NCBI GenBank assembly: GCA_964453075.1
Contig: CAYVNM010000003.1
Span: forward strand, 1 to 64,000
Length of the DNA stretch: 64,000 nt
Direction of reading: 5' to 3'
From: C7867-006 sp964453075
GTDB lineage: Bacteria > Patescibacteriota > Minisyncoccia > Phycocordibacterales > DATDWN01
This document shows, piece by piece, positions 8,034-16,027 of the stretch. The translations under genes and the position numbers were made by a program. How positions within the stretch are numbered: position 1 is the first letter of the stretch; every line of letters starts with the position of its first letter. The notes beneath the pieces are model-generated. The model made no database searches. It was not told the DNA's origin and was given only the letters and a program-made list of their open reading frames with translations.

Positions 8034-8062
8034 CAAAAAACTCCCTTTTGGGGAGTTTTTTG
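8034..8062. terminator. Terminator after the mechanosensitive channel gene
   Basis: An A run plus ACTCCC pairs with GGGAGT plus a T run around a T-rich loop. It lies between the channel gene and the promoter of the next gene. Confidence 0.8.
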
Positions 8063-8100
8063 TTGCTTCATATTAAACGGGCGTAATGTATAATATATTA

Positions 8101-11100
8101 ATGAAGTCTTTAATTGTCTATATGAAGGTTTTAATGATAGTAAGTTTGTTTTTTTTAATAACTCCAAATTCGTTATTAAAAGCTGTGGGTCCTCATGATT
8201 ATTTTGATGCGTTGGTTGCAAGGCCTGATTTTTGGAAGGGGTATAGTTTGCGTCCACAGACAGGAGAACCAATTACAAGTCCTTATTATGAGAAGCAGTT
8301 ACTAAGAAGAGCTGATGGTGGGTATGCAGCAAGCAATTCCGCTGGTTTATGGATTACTTATGACAGAACAAATGATTTTGATCCTCATGCTCAAGATGCG
8401 GCCAAAGTAGTTATTCCAGCATTTTCTTCTATTTCATCATCAATAGTGTTAGCTAGTGATATAGATTCTACAACTGAGCAATTTTATCTGACAGGTGATA
8501 ACTCTTCTTACAATAGTGATGGTAGGACTATAATGATAGATTCAGAAAAAATGACCGTCTTTGATCCAGACGGTTCTGGACCTTTACAGGCTTTTAATAG
8601 GACCACTTTTTTGTTGAATGTTAAGCGTGGGCAAAATGGAACAGCAGCTGCTAGTCACTCCGCAGGTGTTGGTTTGAGAATGTCCACTAACACTGTGCCA
8701 AATGCTGTTAGGTTACCCTTGGGCACATCAGATGGGCATACATATCTTTTTACCTGGGATGGTTACTGGACGGACTCATACTTAAATAGTGGGTTATCAA
8801 ATCATAAAGCTTTTAATTTTATCTCAAAAGGCATCTGGCTTGAACCAAACACAAGTTTTGCTGGTGGAATTGGGGATGCCAAAGTCGCTGGTTTTAGTCA
8901 GACAGATTCTGTAGCAGCTTTTCAGACAAGAAGTTATCATCCAATAGGTGGTGGTAGTGATTGGTCATCAACTGGCGGTAATATGGCCGGTCCTGGAGTA
9001 ACTGCTACAGAACCTCTTAGTCCACAGCTTGCAAAATTTGTGTATAAACCAAATCGATGGGTTAGGTTTTGGTATTTGATAGAACAACGTGCTAACGACT
9101 ACGATTACGTAAGTGCATGGATTGCTGACGAAAATAATGATCCGGTTCAGATGTACAATCATTTACCAATATCTGTTAGAACGAATTCTAGCCCAGCAAA
9201 TTCTATTGAGGAATTTTATCTAGAATTTAATACTTCAACAGAGGATTATACAAGGGGTAACGATAGGGATTTTGTCTCTTATGTTCGTAATTTAGCAGTG
9301 TTGATTGACCCACCTGCAAACATATCACCCCTCTTGGTTAGGCCGGGTAATTCTGTTGCGATAATTGACAATACTCCACCTATTATATCTGAGGTGTCTG
9401 TTTCGAACATCACATCTACAGGGGCAACCATTACCTGGTCAACTAATGAGATTTCTTCTTCTAACATTCAGTATGGCTTGACTACAGGTTATGGTCTTTC
9501 AAAGTCATCTACAGGCACAACAATGCATTCAGTTACATTAACTGGATTATTACCAGGCACTGTATATTATTTTTATACTCGAGCTACAGATAGTAGTGGG
9601 AATAGTGTTTCTTCTATTAACCAAACATTCACAACTGTAGCGGCAGGTGGAACACCAACTCCAGATCCAACTCCTACACCACCTACAGGGTCTTCAACTA
9701 CTGCAGTTCTTAATTCCAATACATCAACAAATGGAAATTCACCACATACTGTAACTTTGTCTAATGTAACTTCTGGCAATACCATAATAGTGGGTTTGTC
9801 TCAAACATCTAGTGCAATAAGAACCTATGCTGTCACGGATAATCAGGGCAATGTGTACACACCAGTTGTTTCCACCCTGAGTACAGGGAGTCCGCGATTT
9901 GGTCAGATATTTATGGCCCGAAATGTGGTTGGAGGTTCAAATGTAACAATCACAGCAACAACTAATTGTTGTGTATCTTTGAATATTGCTGCTCTTGAAA
10001 TCGGAAAGATTACGGGGGTGGATACAACTGGAGTAAGTAACGAGACAGTAGTTACAAGTTCCCACACTTGTTCATCTCCGGGAATAAATACCTCTAGTGA
10101 AGCATTTATTTTTTGTGTGGGAACATTAACTGCGGATGGGGGTACTATAACTCCTGGTAGTGGATATACCAAATTAGGTAGTTATGGTCAGACAATGTTT
10201 CAATATAAAACATCATCTACTCAATTAACATCTGAAACAGGGAACTGGATTTCGTCTGTTGCAAGGTTGGGTCCAGAAATTTTTGCTTCATTTAAATTAG
10301 ATTCTTCTATACCTCAAGACACCACCCCACCAACAATCCAGAACCTCTCAATCTCTGGTGTCACACAAACAGGTGCAACCATCACATGGACAACAAATGA
10401 ATCAAGTACAGGATCCATACAGTACGGTCTAACAACAGGATATGGTTCAACACTAAACTCCTCTGGAACAACCTCACACACAGTAACTCTGACAGGACTT
10501 CTACCTAACACTACATACAACTATCACATAACAGTGAGAGACTCTGCTAACAATACAACCACATCCACCAATCAAACATTTGCAACACTAACATCTACAC
10601 AAACTACACCACCTACTACACCTGTTACACCACCAACAACTGGAGGTGGAGGTGGAACACCCACAGTCACACCAGTATCATCTGGTGGTGGAGGAGGAGG
10701 TGGAGGATCACCCCAAACCCCAACAATCCCATTAGAGACCACGGTTTCTTCGAAACCTGTCTCTAACGGGACAGGCACCACCATCCCAGGACCCAACATC
10801 ACACGTACACTCACAGTAGGAAGTAAAGGAGATGATGTATCATTACTGCAAGCATATCTAATACACAAAGGATACATGCCAACAGGTAGAGCTGATGGTA
10901 ACTTCGGATTCCTCACAAGAGATGCTGTACAACGTTACCAATGTGCTACTCTCCAAATCTGTTCTGGAAGCAGTACAACCAATGGATATGGACTAGTGGG
11001 ATCCAAAACAAGAGCTGCACTTCTAGGTACACCAACAACCATCCCATTAGAGACCACGGTTTCTTCGAAACCTGTCTCTAACGGGACAGGCAACATCAAA

Positions 11101-11373
11101 CTAACTCGTACACTATCATTTGGTATGAGAGGTACAGACGTAACCACTCTACAGACCTTCCTCATATCCAAAGGATATCTCACAGGTGCTAGTGCTACAG
11201 GATACTTTGGATCACTAACCCGCCAAGCTGTACAGAAATTCCAATGTGACAAACTACGTATCTGCTCTGGTTCTACCACCACCAATGGATATGGTGTAGT
11301 AGGACCTAAGACAAGGGGGGGAGATGGGGAGGTAGGGGCTTGGTTTTACGTCCACTTTCATGCTTTAATGTAG
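8101..11373 (+). CDS. Large secreted surface protein: LamG-like, two Fn3, two peptidoglycan-binding domains
   Basis: A signal peptide opens this 1090-residue protein. It is followed by a large beta-rich N-terminal region (about 30-430), a fibronectin III domain (about 435-520), a second beta domain, a second Fn3 (about 745-835), Gly/Pro/Thr linkers, and two peptidoglycan-binding-1 domains (SKGDDVSLLQAYLI... and MRGTDVTTLQTFLI...). It probably tethers a carbohydrate- or host-binding module to the cell wall. TATAAT (8089-8094) ends 6 bases before the ATG at 8101; an earlier ATG at 8086 overlaps that box. The tail after GPKTR (GGDGEVGAWFYVHFHALM) does not look like a normal domain end. Confidence 0.8.
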   Translation: MKSLIVYMKVLMIVSLFFLITPNSLLKAVGPHDYFDALVARPDFWKGYSLRPQTGEPITSPYYEKQLLRRADGGYAASNSAGLWITYDRTNDFDPHAQDAAKVVIPAFSSISSSIVLASDIDSTTEQFYLTGDNSSYNSDGRTIMIDSEKMTVFDPDGSGPLQAFNRTTFLLNVKRGQNGTAAASHSAGVGLRMSTNTVPNAVRLPLGTSDGHTYLFTWDGYWTDSYLNSGLSNHKAFNFISKGIWLEPNTSFAGGIGDAKVAGFSQTDSVAAFQTRSYHPIGGGSDWSSTGGNMAGPGVTATEPLSPQLAKFVYKPNRWVRFWYLIEQRANDYDYVSAWIADENNDPVQMYNHLPISVRTNSSPANSIEEFYLEFNTSTEDYTRGNDRDFVSYVRNLAVLIDPPANISPLLVRPGNSVAIIDNTPPIISEVSVSNITSTGATITWSTNEISSSNIQYGLTTGYGLSKSSTGTTMHSVTLTGLLPGTVYYFYTRATDSSGNSVSSINQTFTTVAAGGTPTPDPTPTPPTGSSTTAVLNSNTSTNGNSPHTVTLSNVTSGNTIIVGLSQTSSAIRTYAVTDNQGNVYTPVVSTLSTGSPRFGQIFMARNVVGGSNVTITATTNCCVSLNIAALEIGKITGVDTTGVSNETVVTSSHTCSSPGINTSSEAFIFCVGTLTADGGTITPGSGYTKLGSYGQTMFQYKTSSTQLTSETGNWISSVARLGPEIFASFKLDSSIPQDTTPPTIQNLSISGVTQTGATITWTTNESSTGSIQYGLTTGYGSTLNSSGTTSHTVTLTGLLPNTTYNYHITVRDSANNTTTSTNQTFATLTSTQTTPPTTPVTPPTTGGGGGTPTVTPVSSGGGGGGGGSPQTPTIPLETTVSSKPVSNGTGTTIPGPNITRTLTVGSKGDDVSLLQAYLIHKGYMPTGRADGNFGFLTRDAVQRYQCATLQICSGSSTTNGYGLVGSKTRAALLGTPTTIPLETTVSSKPVSNGTGNIKLTRTLSFGMRGTDVTTLQTFLISKGYLTGASATGYFGSLTRQAVQKFQCDKLRICSGSTTTNGYGVVGPKTRGGDGEVGAWFYVHFHALM
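10726..10777 (+). repeat. 52-bp exact direct repeat, copy 1
   Basis: This is identical to 11041-11092 and encodes the linker IPLETTVSSKPVSNGTG before the first peptidoglycan-binding domain. Internally GAGAC/GTCTC and GGTTTC/GAAACC can form a hairpin. Confidence 0.9.
11041..11092 (+). repeat. 52-bp exact direct repeat, copy 2
   Basis: This is a perfect copy of 10726-10777, placed in frame before the second peptidoglycan-binding domain. The flanking domain copies have diverged at the DNA level. Confidence 0.9.
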
Positions 11374-11376
11374 TCT

Positions 11377-13176
11377 ATGCAGAATATTAGAAATTTCAGT
11401 ATTATTGCCCACATAGATCATGGTAAATCAACCTTAGCAGATAGAATGCTTGAGATAACAGGTACCATAGAGAAAAGAAAAATGCAGGATCAGGTTCTTG
11501 ACTCCATGGAACTTGAGCGTGAAAGAGGAATAACCATAAAAATGCAGCCAGTCCGTATGAATTATCTTCATGATGGAAAATCATACGTTCTGAATCTGAT
11601 AGATACTCCGGGGCATATAGACTTTTATTATGAGGTTTCTCGAGCACTGAAAGCTGTTGAAGGTTCTATACTTTTAGTTGACTCCACTCAAGGTGTTCAA
11701 GCTCAAACACTGACTACTCTAAATATGGCTCGTGAGGCCGGGCTCAAGATAATACCAGTACTTTCTAAGATTGATTCTCCTTTGGCCAGAGTTAATGATG
11801 TGAGAGAAGAAGTAGTAAAACTTTTAGACTGTAAGCAAGAAGATATTCTGGAGGTCTCTGGTAAAACCGGAGAAGGTGTTGAGAATTTGCTTAGAGAAAT
11901 TATAAAAAAGATTCCATCTCCAGAACAAAGTGACAGTAAAAATTTTCAGTCGTTAATATTTGATTTTAAGTACTCAACTCACCGAGGAGTAATTGTTTTT
12001 GTGCGGGTAATGAGTGGAGAAGTCAGAAGAAATACACCTCTTATTTTTAAAATTGCTAAAGAAAATTTTAATTCAATAGAGGTAGGTATATTTTCCCCAG
12101 ACGAAAAACCTGTTGATGTTTTATCTGCTGGAGAGATTGGCTATATTGTAACAGGAATAAAACAACCAGGAATTGCTTCTGTGGGTGATACAGTAGCTGT
12201 ACAGGGTGACACTCTTCCTCCACTTCATGGCTACATGTTACCCCGTCCTGTTGTTTGGGCTTCTATTTATCCAGAAAGCCAAGACGATTTCATTTTACTG
12301 AAACAATCTTTGGGTAAACTTAAATTATCAGATTCTTCATATACATACGAAGAAGAATCCTCGGGTGCGCTTGGTCGGGGTTTTAGGTGTGGTTTTTTGG
12401 GAATGCTCCATTTGGAAATTATATCGGAAAGACTTCATCGTGAATTTAATCTGGAACTTGTTGTCACGATGCCAACCATTACATATGAAGTGACGTATAA
12501 AATCGGACCAAAGCAAGGTAAGACAGAAACTATATATTCACCATCTTTTTTTCCAGATGAAGGCCTCTTGTCTAAAATAAGAGAACCTTGGGTGCATTGT
12601 ACAATTATTACTCCAGCTTCAAAACTTAGTAACATAATGCCACTTTTGTATGAGCACGAGGCTGAACTCGGTGAATCAGAAAACTTTGGAGATGATAGAA
12701 CAAAACTATCTTTAAAGATGCCACTAAGGGAACTTATGAGAAATTTTTTTGATAAATTGAAAAGTGCATCAAGTGGTTTTGCTTCTATCTCCTATGAAAT
12801 AGAAGGTATGAGAGACGCTAATGTTGTACGTATGGACATTTTAGTTGCGGACGAGGTTTTACCTGCTTTCTCAAGGGTCGTGTCTAGAAGAATAGTTGAA
12901 CAAGAAGCAGAAAGTGCAGTTGAGAAACTTCACGCAATACTTCCTCGTCAAATGTTCGTTATGAAGATTCAAGCAAAAGCTTTGGGCAGGATAATCTCAA
13001 GTAGGACAGTATCGGCATATAGTAAGGATGTGACACAGCACATGTATGGGGGAGATATCACGCGTAAAATGAAACTTCGTGAGAAGCAAAAAAAAGGTAA
13101 AAAGAAAATGAAAGAGAGAGGCCGTGGTTCGGTAGATATCCCTCATGATGTCTTTTTGAAGATGATGAGAAATTAG
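11377..13176 (+). CDS. lepA: Elongation factor 4 (back-translocase)
   Basis: At 599 residues, this is the standard LepA length. LepA is a ribosome-dependent GTPase that rescues or remodels stalled elongation complexes. G1 AHIDHGKS (residues about 10-17), the G2 region with RGITIK, and G3 DTPGH are present. The LepA-specific C-terminal domain is intact, with the basic tail REKQKKGKKKMKERG and ending DVFLKMMRN. It starts 3 bases after the preceding stop codon. A TTTAAT sequence ends 7 bases before the ATG and may act as a -10. Confidence 0.95.
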   Translation: MQNIRNFSIIAHIDHGKSTLADRMLEITGTIEKRKMQDQVLDSMELERERGITIKMQPVRMNYLHDGKSYVLNLIDTPGHIDFYYEVSRALKAVEGSILLVDSTQGVQAQTLTTLNMAREAGLKIIPVLSKIDSPLARVNDVREEVVKLLDCKQEDILEVSGKTGEGVENLLREIIKKIPSPEQSDSKNFQSLIFDFKYSTHRGVIVFVRVMSGEVRRNTPLIFKIAKENFNSIEVGIFSPDEKPVDVLSAGEIGYIVTGIKQPGIASVGDTVAVQGDTLPPLHGYMLPRPVVWASIYPESQDDFILLKQSLGKLKLSDSSYTYEEESSGALGRGFRCGFLGMLHLEIISERLHREFNLELVVTMPTITYEVTYKIGPKQGKTETIYSPSFFPDEGLLSKIREPWVHCTIITPASKLSNIMPLLYEHEAELGESENFGDDRTKLSLKMPLRELMRNFFDKLKSASSGFASISYEIEGMRDANVVRMDILVADEVLPAFSRVVSRRIVEQEAESAVEKLHAILPRQMFVMKIQAKALGRIISSRTVSAYSKDVTQHMYGGDITRKMKLREKQKKGKKKMKERGRGSVDIPHDVFLKMMRN

Positions 13177-13269
13177 TATTTTAAAAAATCCCTTTCTCAC
13201 CTTGACGGAACCATGCTCAGGGCCTGCGGATGCTCTGAAAAGATTTTGGTTCAACGAGATTTTTAAAAC

Positions 13270-13743
13270 TCAGTGATTTATTGCAAAATGGGTGAGTCCA
13301 ATAGCTATAGCATCAAATTCGTCATCAGATTTGGTTTTTGATGTTACAACAATTAGTTTTCGGACCATGTCTATCATTTGCTTTTTTTCACTTCTGCCGT
13401 ATCCAGTGATAGCAATTTTGACTTCATTGGGCGTGTATTCAAAAATCTGGAGTCCAAGAGAACTTCCGGTGTATAGTATTACTCCTCGAGATTCTGCTAC
13501 AAGCAGTGCAGTTTTCTGGTTGCCACTGAAGAATAGTTTTTCCGTTGCGAGTTTTTCTGGTTTGTATTTTTTGATTATTTCTTTAATTCGGTTTCCTATT
13601 AGGGTTAGTCTATCGTGATGGGGAAGTTTTGCTGATGTTTTAAAACATTCAGAGAATATCAAATTCTCTTTTTTGTTTTTTTCCTTTTCTATAACGGCCA
13701 CTCCCAGACGCTCATAGCCAGGGTCGATTGAAATGATTTTCAT
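13270..13743 (-). CDS. ruvC: Holliday junction endonuclease RuvC
   Basis: This 157-residue protein shows the RNase H-like fold of RuvC. The acidic residues are visible as ISIDPGYERLG (Asp7), LATEKLFF (Glu near 68) and the C-terminal KSDDEFDAIAIGL cluster. It resolves Holliday junctions together with RuvAB, and ruvB and ruvA are both in this window (14509-15561 and 30742-31302). On the minus strand TAAAAT (13755-13750) ends 6 bases before the ATG, a leaderless arrangement. It converges with lepA. Confidence 0.92.
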   Translation of the reverse strand: MKIISIDPGYERLGVAVIEKEKNKKENLIFSECFKTSAKLPHHDRLTLIGNRIKEIIKKYKPEKLATEKLFFSGNQKTALLVAESRGVILYTGSSLGLQIFEYTPNEVKIAITGYGRSEKKQMIDMVRKLIVVTSKTKSDDEFDAIAIGLTHFAINH

Positions 13744-13918
13744 GTTTGTATTTTACCACAGTCGGAGCCGAGTAGTTTTTTCAAGACATTGCGCAGTCAA
13801 TTAGAAAACAACGACGAAATGCGCCAGCACGAAGCACTGTTTGAGGAAGTTGTAATCAACGACGAGTTTGCGAGAGTGCCAGCATTGAGGAAGATTGTTT
13901 TCTTGATTGACGAGCATA

Positions 13919-13940
13919 GCAAAAGCCCAACAGGGCTTTA
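13919..13940 (-). terminator. Probable terminator after yebC
   Basis: AAAGCCC (13922-13928) pairs with GGGCTTT (13933-13939). On the minus strand it is followed by TTTTGCT, a short T run. It lies 18 bases past the yebC stop. Confidence 0.55.
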
Positions 13941-13957
13941 TGCGTGTTTTGAAAAAA

Positions 13958-14488
13958 CTATTCGGCGTTAGTATACACATCCTGCACCTCATCATTTTCT
14001 TCTAGATCATCAATAAGTTCTCCTAATTTTTCACCATCCTCCTCTGTCAGTGGAATTGTAGATTGGGCTACCCAACCACTTCCAGGTGTATGCATAAAGG
14101 CCCAAGTTGCAGAACCAATACCAGCTAAAGAATATCCGTGTCTACTTAGAATGGCTTTTACCTCCTGAGCTGCCTTATTGTGGTTATCGGTAAGAACATC
14201 TATAACAAGTGCGCACCCACCAGGACCGTATGCTTCATAAGTAATAGCTTCCATGGCCGTGCCTCCTTCAGAAAATTTTTTAATAGCTCTTTCAATATTG
14301 TCATTTGGAACATTTGCGGCCTTCGCTCTTTCAATTGCAGATTTTAATCCAGGAGAAGAAGTGTTTCCTCCAGCCTTTTTTGCTTCTACGGTTATTAGTT
14401 TTACCATTTTTCCGTAAATTTTACTTTTCTGAGCATCTGTTTTTTCTTTTTGTCTTTTAATCTTTGACCATTTGTTGTGTCCGGACAT
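13958..14488 (-). CDS. yebC: YebC/PmpR-family protein, short form
   Basis: The N-terminus MSGHNKWSKIKRQKEKTDAQKSK is the YebC signature. AIERAKAANVPNDNIERAIKK and YEAYGPGGCALVIDVLTDN continue the conserved domain 1, and the C-terminus EENDEVQDVYTNAE is typical. At 176 residues it is shorter than the usual ~240, because a middle segment seems to be missing while both ends are kept. Family members act as transcription regulators or help ribosomes through proline-rich stretches. It lies next to ruvB in the same direction, a common pairing with ruvC and ruvB. Confidence 0.88.
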   Translation of the reverse strand: MSGHNKWSKIKRQKEKTDAQKSKIYGKMVKLITVEAKKAGGNTSSPGLKSAIERAKAANVPNDNIERAIKKFSEGGTAMEAITYEAYGPGGCALVIDVLTDNHNKAAQEVKAILSRHGYSLAGIGSATWAFMHTPGSGWVAQSTIPLTEEDGEKLGELIDDLEENDEVQDVYTNAE

Positions 14489-14508
14489 AGTTTTAATTGA
14501 TTATTGTT

Positions 14509-15561
14509 TTATAATAAATTTCCTCTGTTTGGTGGTGTTAATCCCAGGTGTTCATATCCAGAATTAGTAACTGTTCTTCCTCTAGGTGTCCTATCTAAGA
14601 AACCAAGTTGTATAAGGTATGGTTCGTTGAATTCTTCTATAGTGGCTTGTTCTTCTGACATAGCTGCTGCCAGAGTATTGAGTCCTACAGGTCCTCCTGC
14701 AAATTTATTTATAATAGTATGTAATATATCTCTGTCTGCAGGGGACAATCCAACCCCATCTATTCCGAGAAGTTTCAGTGCTTTATCTACGGATTCTTGT
14801 GTAAGACTGGTTTTATTTACTTGGGCAAAATCCCTACAACGTTTAAGGAAGTAGTTTGCTGTGCGAGGAGTGTATCTACTGCGTTTTGCTATTTCTGAAG
14901 AAGCGTCTTTTTCTAGTTCTATTCCTAAGATTTTTGCAGAACGGTGTAAGATTTTTTGAATTTCTTCATTTGTATAGAATTCTAGTTTGAATATTCCTCC
15001 AGAAAATCTAGAACGAAGAGGGGATGATATCATTGCTATTCTTGTGGTGGCGCCAATGAGTGTAAAAGGCGGAAGTTCTAGTTGGATAGTGCGTGCGGAT
15101 GGTCCTTTTCCTATAATAATATCCAATGAGCCTGACTCCATGGCTGGATACAAAACCTCTTCGATAGTTTTGTTTAGACGATGGATCTCATCTATAAAAA
15201 GAATGTCGCCAGCAGTAAGATTTGTTAATATTGAAGCAAGATCACCCACCTTCTCAATGGCTGGGCCAGAGGTAACTTTCATTTGAGCATTTATCTCTTT
15301 TGATATGAGATGTGCCAGAGTAGTTTTTCCGAGTCCTGGCGGGCCATAAAATAATATATGTTCTGGAGGATGATTTCTTTCTTTGGCCGCGGTGAGTAGT
15401 ATTTTTAGATTGTTTTTTATGTTTGTTTGGCCGACATAATCATCCCATCTAGATGGGCGCAGTGTGGTGTCCAAGAAAAGACTATCTTTTTCTCCAATAA
15501 TACCCAAATCACTGTCTGTTTCTTCCTGTTTTTTTGCTGTTTTTTTCTTGTTGCTAATCAT
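14509..15561 (-). CDS. ruvB: Holliday junction branch-migration helicase RuvB
   Basis: At 350 residues this is a full-length RuvB. Visible are Walker A GPPGLGKTT, Walker B DILFIDEIHRL, the sensor GATTRIAMISSPLRSRF with its Arg finger, and the C-terminal winged helix (GFLDRTPRGRTVT). It drives branch migration with RuvA. The ATG at 15561 (MISNKKKTAKK) is preferred over a TTG two codons upstream. AT-rich -10-like hexamers overlap the start region. Its promoter is divergent from the RNA gene at 15.6 kb. Confidence 0.94.
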   Translation of the reverse strand: MISNKKKTAKKQEETDSDLGIIGEKDSLFLDTTLRPSRWDDYVGQTNIKNNLKILLTAAKERNHPPEHILFYGPPGLGKTTLAHLISKEINAQMKVTSGPAIEKVGDLASILTNLTAGDILFIDEIHRLNKTIEEVLYPAMESGSLDIIIGKGPSARTIQLELPPFTLIGATTRIAMISSPLRSRFSGGIFKLEFYTNEEIQKILHRSAKILGIELEKDASSEIAKRSRYTPRTANYFLKRCRDFAQVNKTSLTQESVDKALKLLGIDGVGLSPADRDILHTIINKFAGGPVGLNTLAAAMSEEQATIEEFNEPYLIQLGFLDRTPRGRTVTNSGYEHLGLTPPNRGNLL

Positions 15562-15623
15562 ATACAATATATTATATACTATCTCTGATTAGGGAAGGGT
15601 ATTTAAACTATTAGGATACGAGC

Positions 15624-15652
15624 TTGACACAAAAAGTTTTTTGTGATAGACT
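15624..15652 (+). promoter_or_regulatory. Promoter of the 15.66-15.91 kb RNA
   Basis: TTGACA (15624-15629) and TAGACT (15647-15652) are separated by exactly 17 bases. The predicted start is near 15659. No open frame follows, which points to an RNA gene. Confidence 0.65.
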
Positions 15653-15659
15653 TCTCGGT

Positions 15660-15907
15660 GATTCAAAGGTTTGAAAAAAGAGAGCAAAAAATAAAAAATT
15701 TCAGGTTTTTTCGGCTCCAAAATATAAATCTCTAAGCAACTAAGCGTTTACGTTTACGAGTCTTTCTACGAGGACATTCTGGGTATTACTTTGTGTAATA
15801 TTCTGGAATTATCCTTTGTGAAATACTTAGCTTTTGGTTTGATTATTAAAAGTGTTGCTTAGAGATTTATGCTTTGGAACTCTTCCGCCATGTTGGCGGA
15901 TTTTTTG
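15660..15907 (+). ncRNA. Structured RNA, long interrupted hairpin, 6S-like candidate
   Basis: TCCAAA plus a 17-base arm (15716-15740) pairs with a 17-base arm plus TTTGGA (15854-15878). The 17-bp stem is perfect. Inside it there is a large asymmetric bubble, a distal stem (AGGA/TCCT and ATTC/GAAT) and an apical TATTAC/GTAATA hairpin (15784-15800). A promoter precedes it and a strong terminator ends it. A long hairpin with a central bubble is the shape of 6S RNA, which traps sigma70-RNA polymerase. Sequence identity to 6S was not established, so another ncRNA is possible. Confidence 0.55.
15884..15907 (+). terminator. Terminator of the 15.7 kb RNA
   Basis: TCCGCCA (15884-15890), loop TGT, TGGCGGA (15894-15900), then TTTTTTG. 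The next ~110 bases to the pilB stop hold nothing recognisable. Confidence 0.88.
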
Positions 15908-16027
15908 TTCGGAAATTAAATCTCTCTGTTACTAAGTATAGTGAGTAAGGTACTTTTCGCAAGTATTTTTGTCATTACAACCTCAAAAATTTCTTGTGGC
16001 AAACTCTAAGTAAATTTTTTGTAGATA

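Noticed and set aside
9573..11285. Several Val/Pro/Gly-rich minus-strand frames inside the surface protein gene
   Set aside because: They mirror the low-complexity Thr/Gly/Pro linkers of the sense gene and have no start signals.
13177..13269. Possible third copy of the rplJ/rplK structured element between lepA and ruvC
   Set aside because: It shares CTCACCTT and CGGAT strings but lacks the conserved TGGCGAACTCCT loop, and the stems cannot be drawn in the same order.
13789..13971. 60-codon plus-strand frame between ruvC and yebC
   Set aside because: It has no promoter spacing or ribosome-binding site, runs through the likely yebC terminator hairpin and overlaps the yebC end. It may be a remnant, but coding is not supported.
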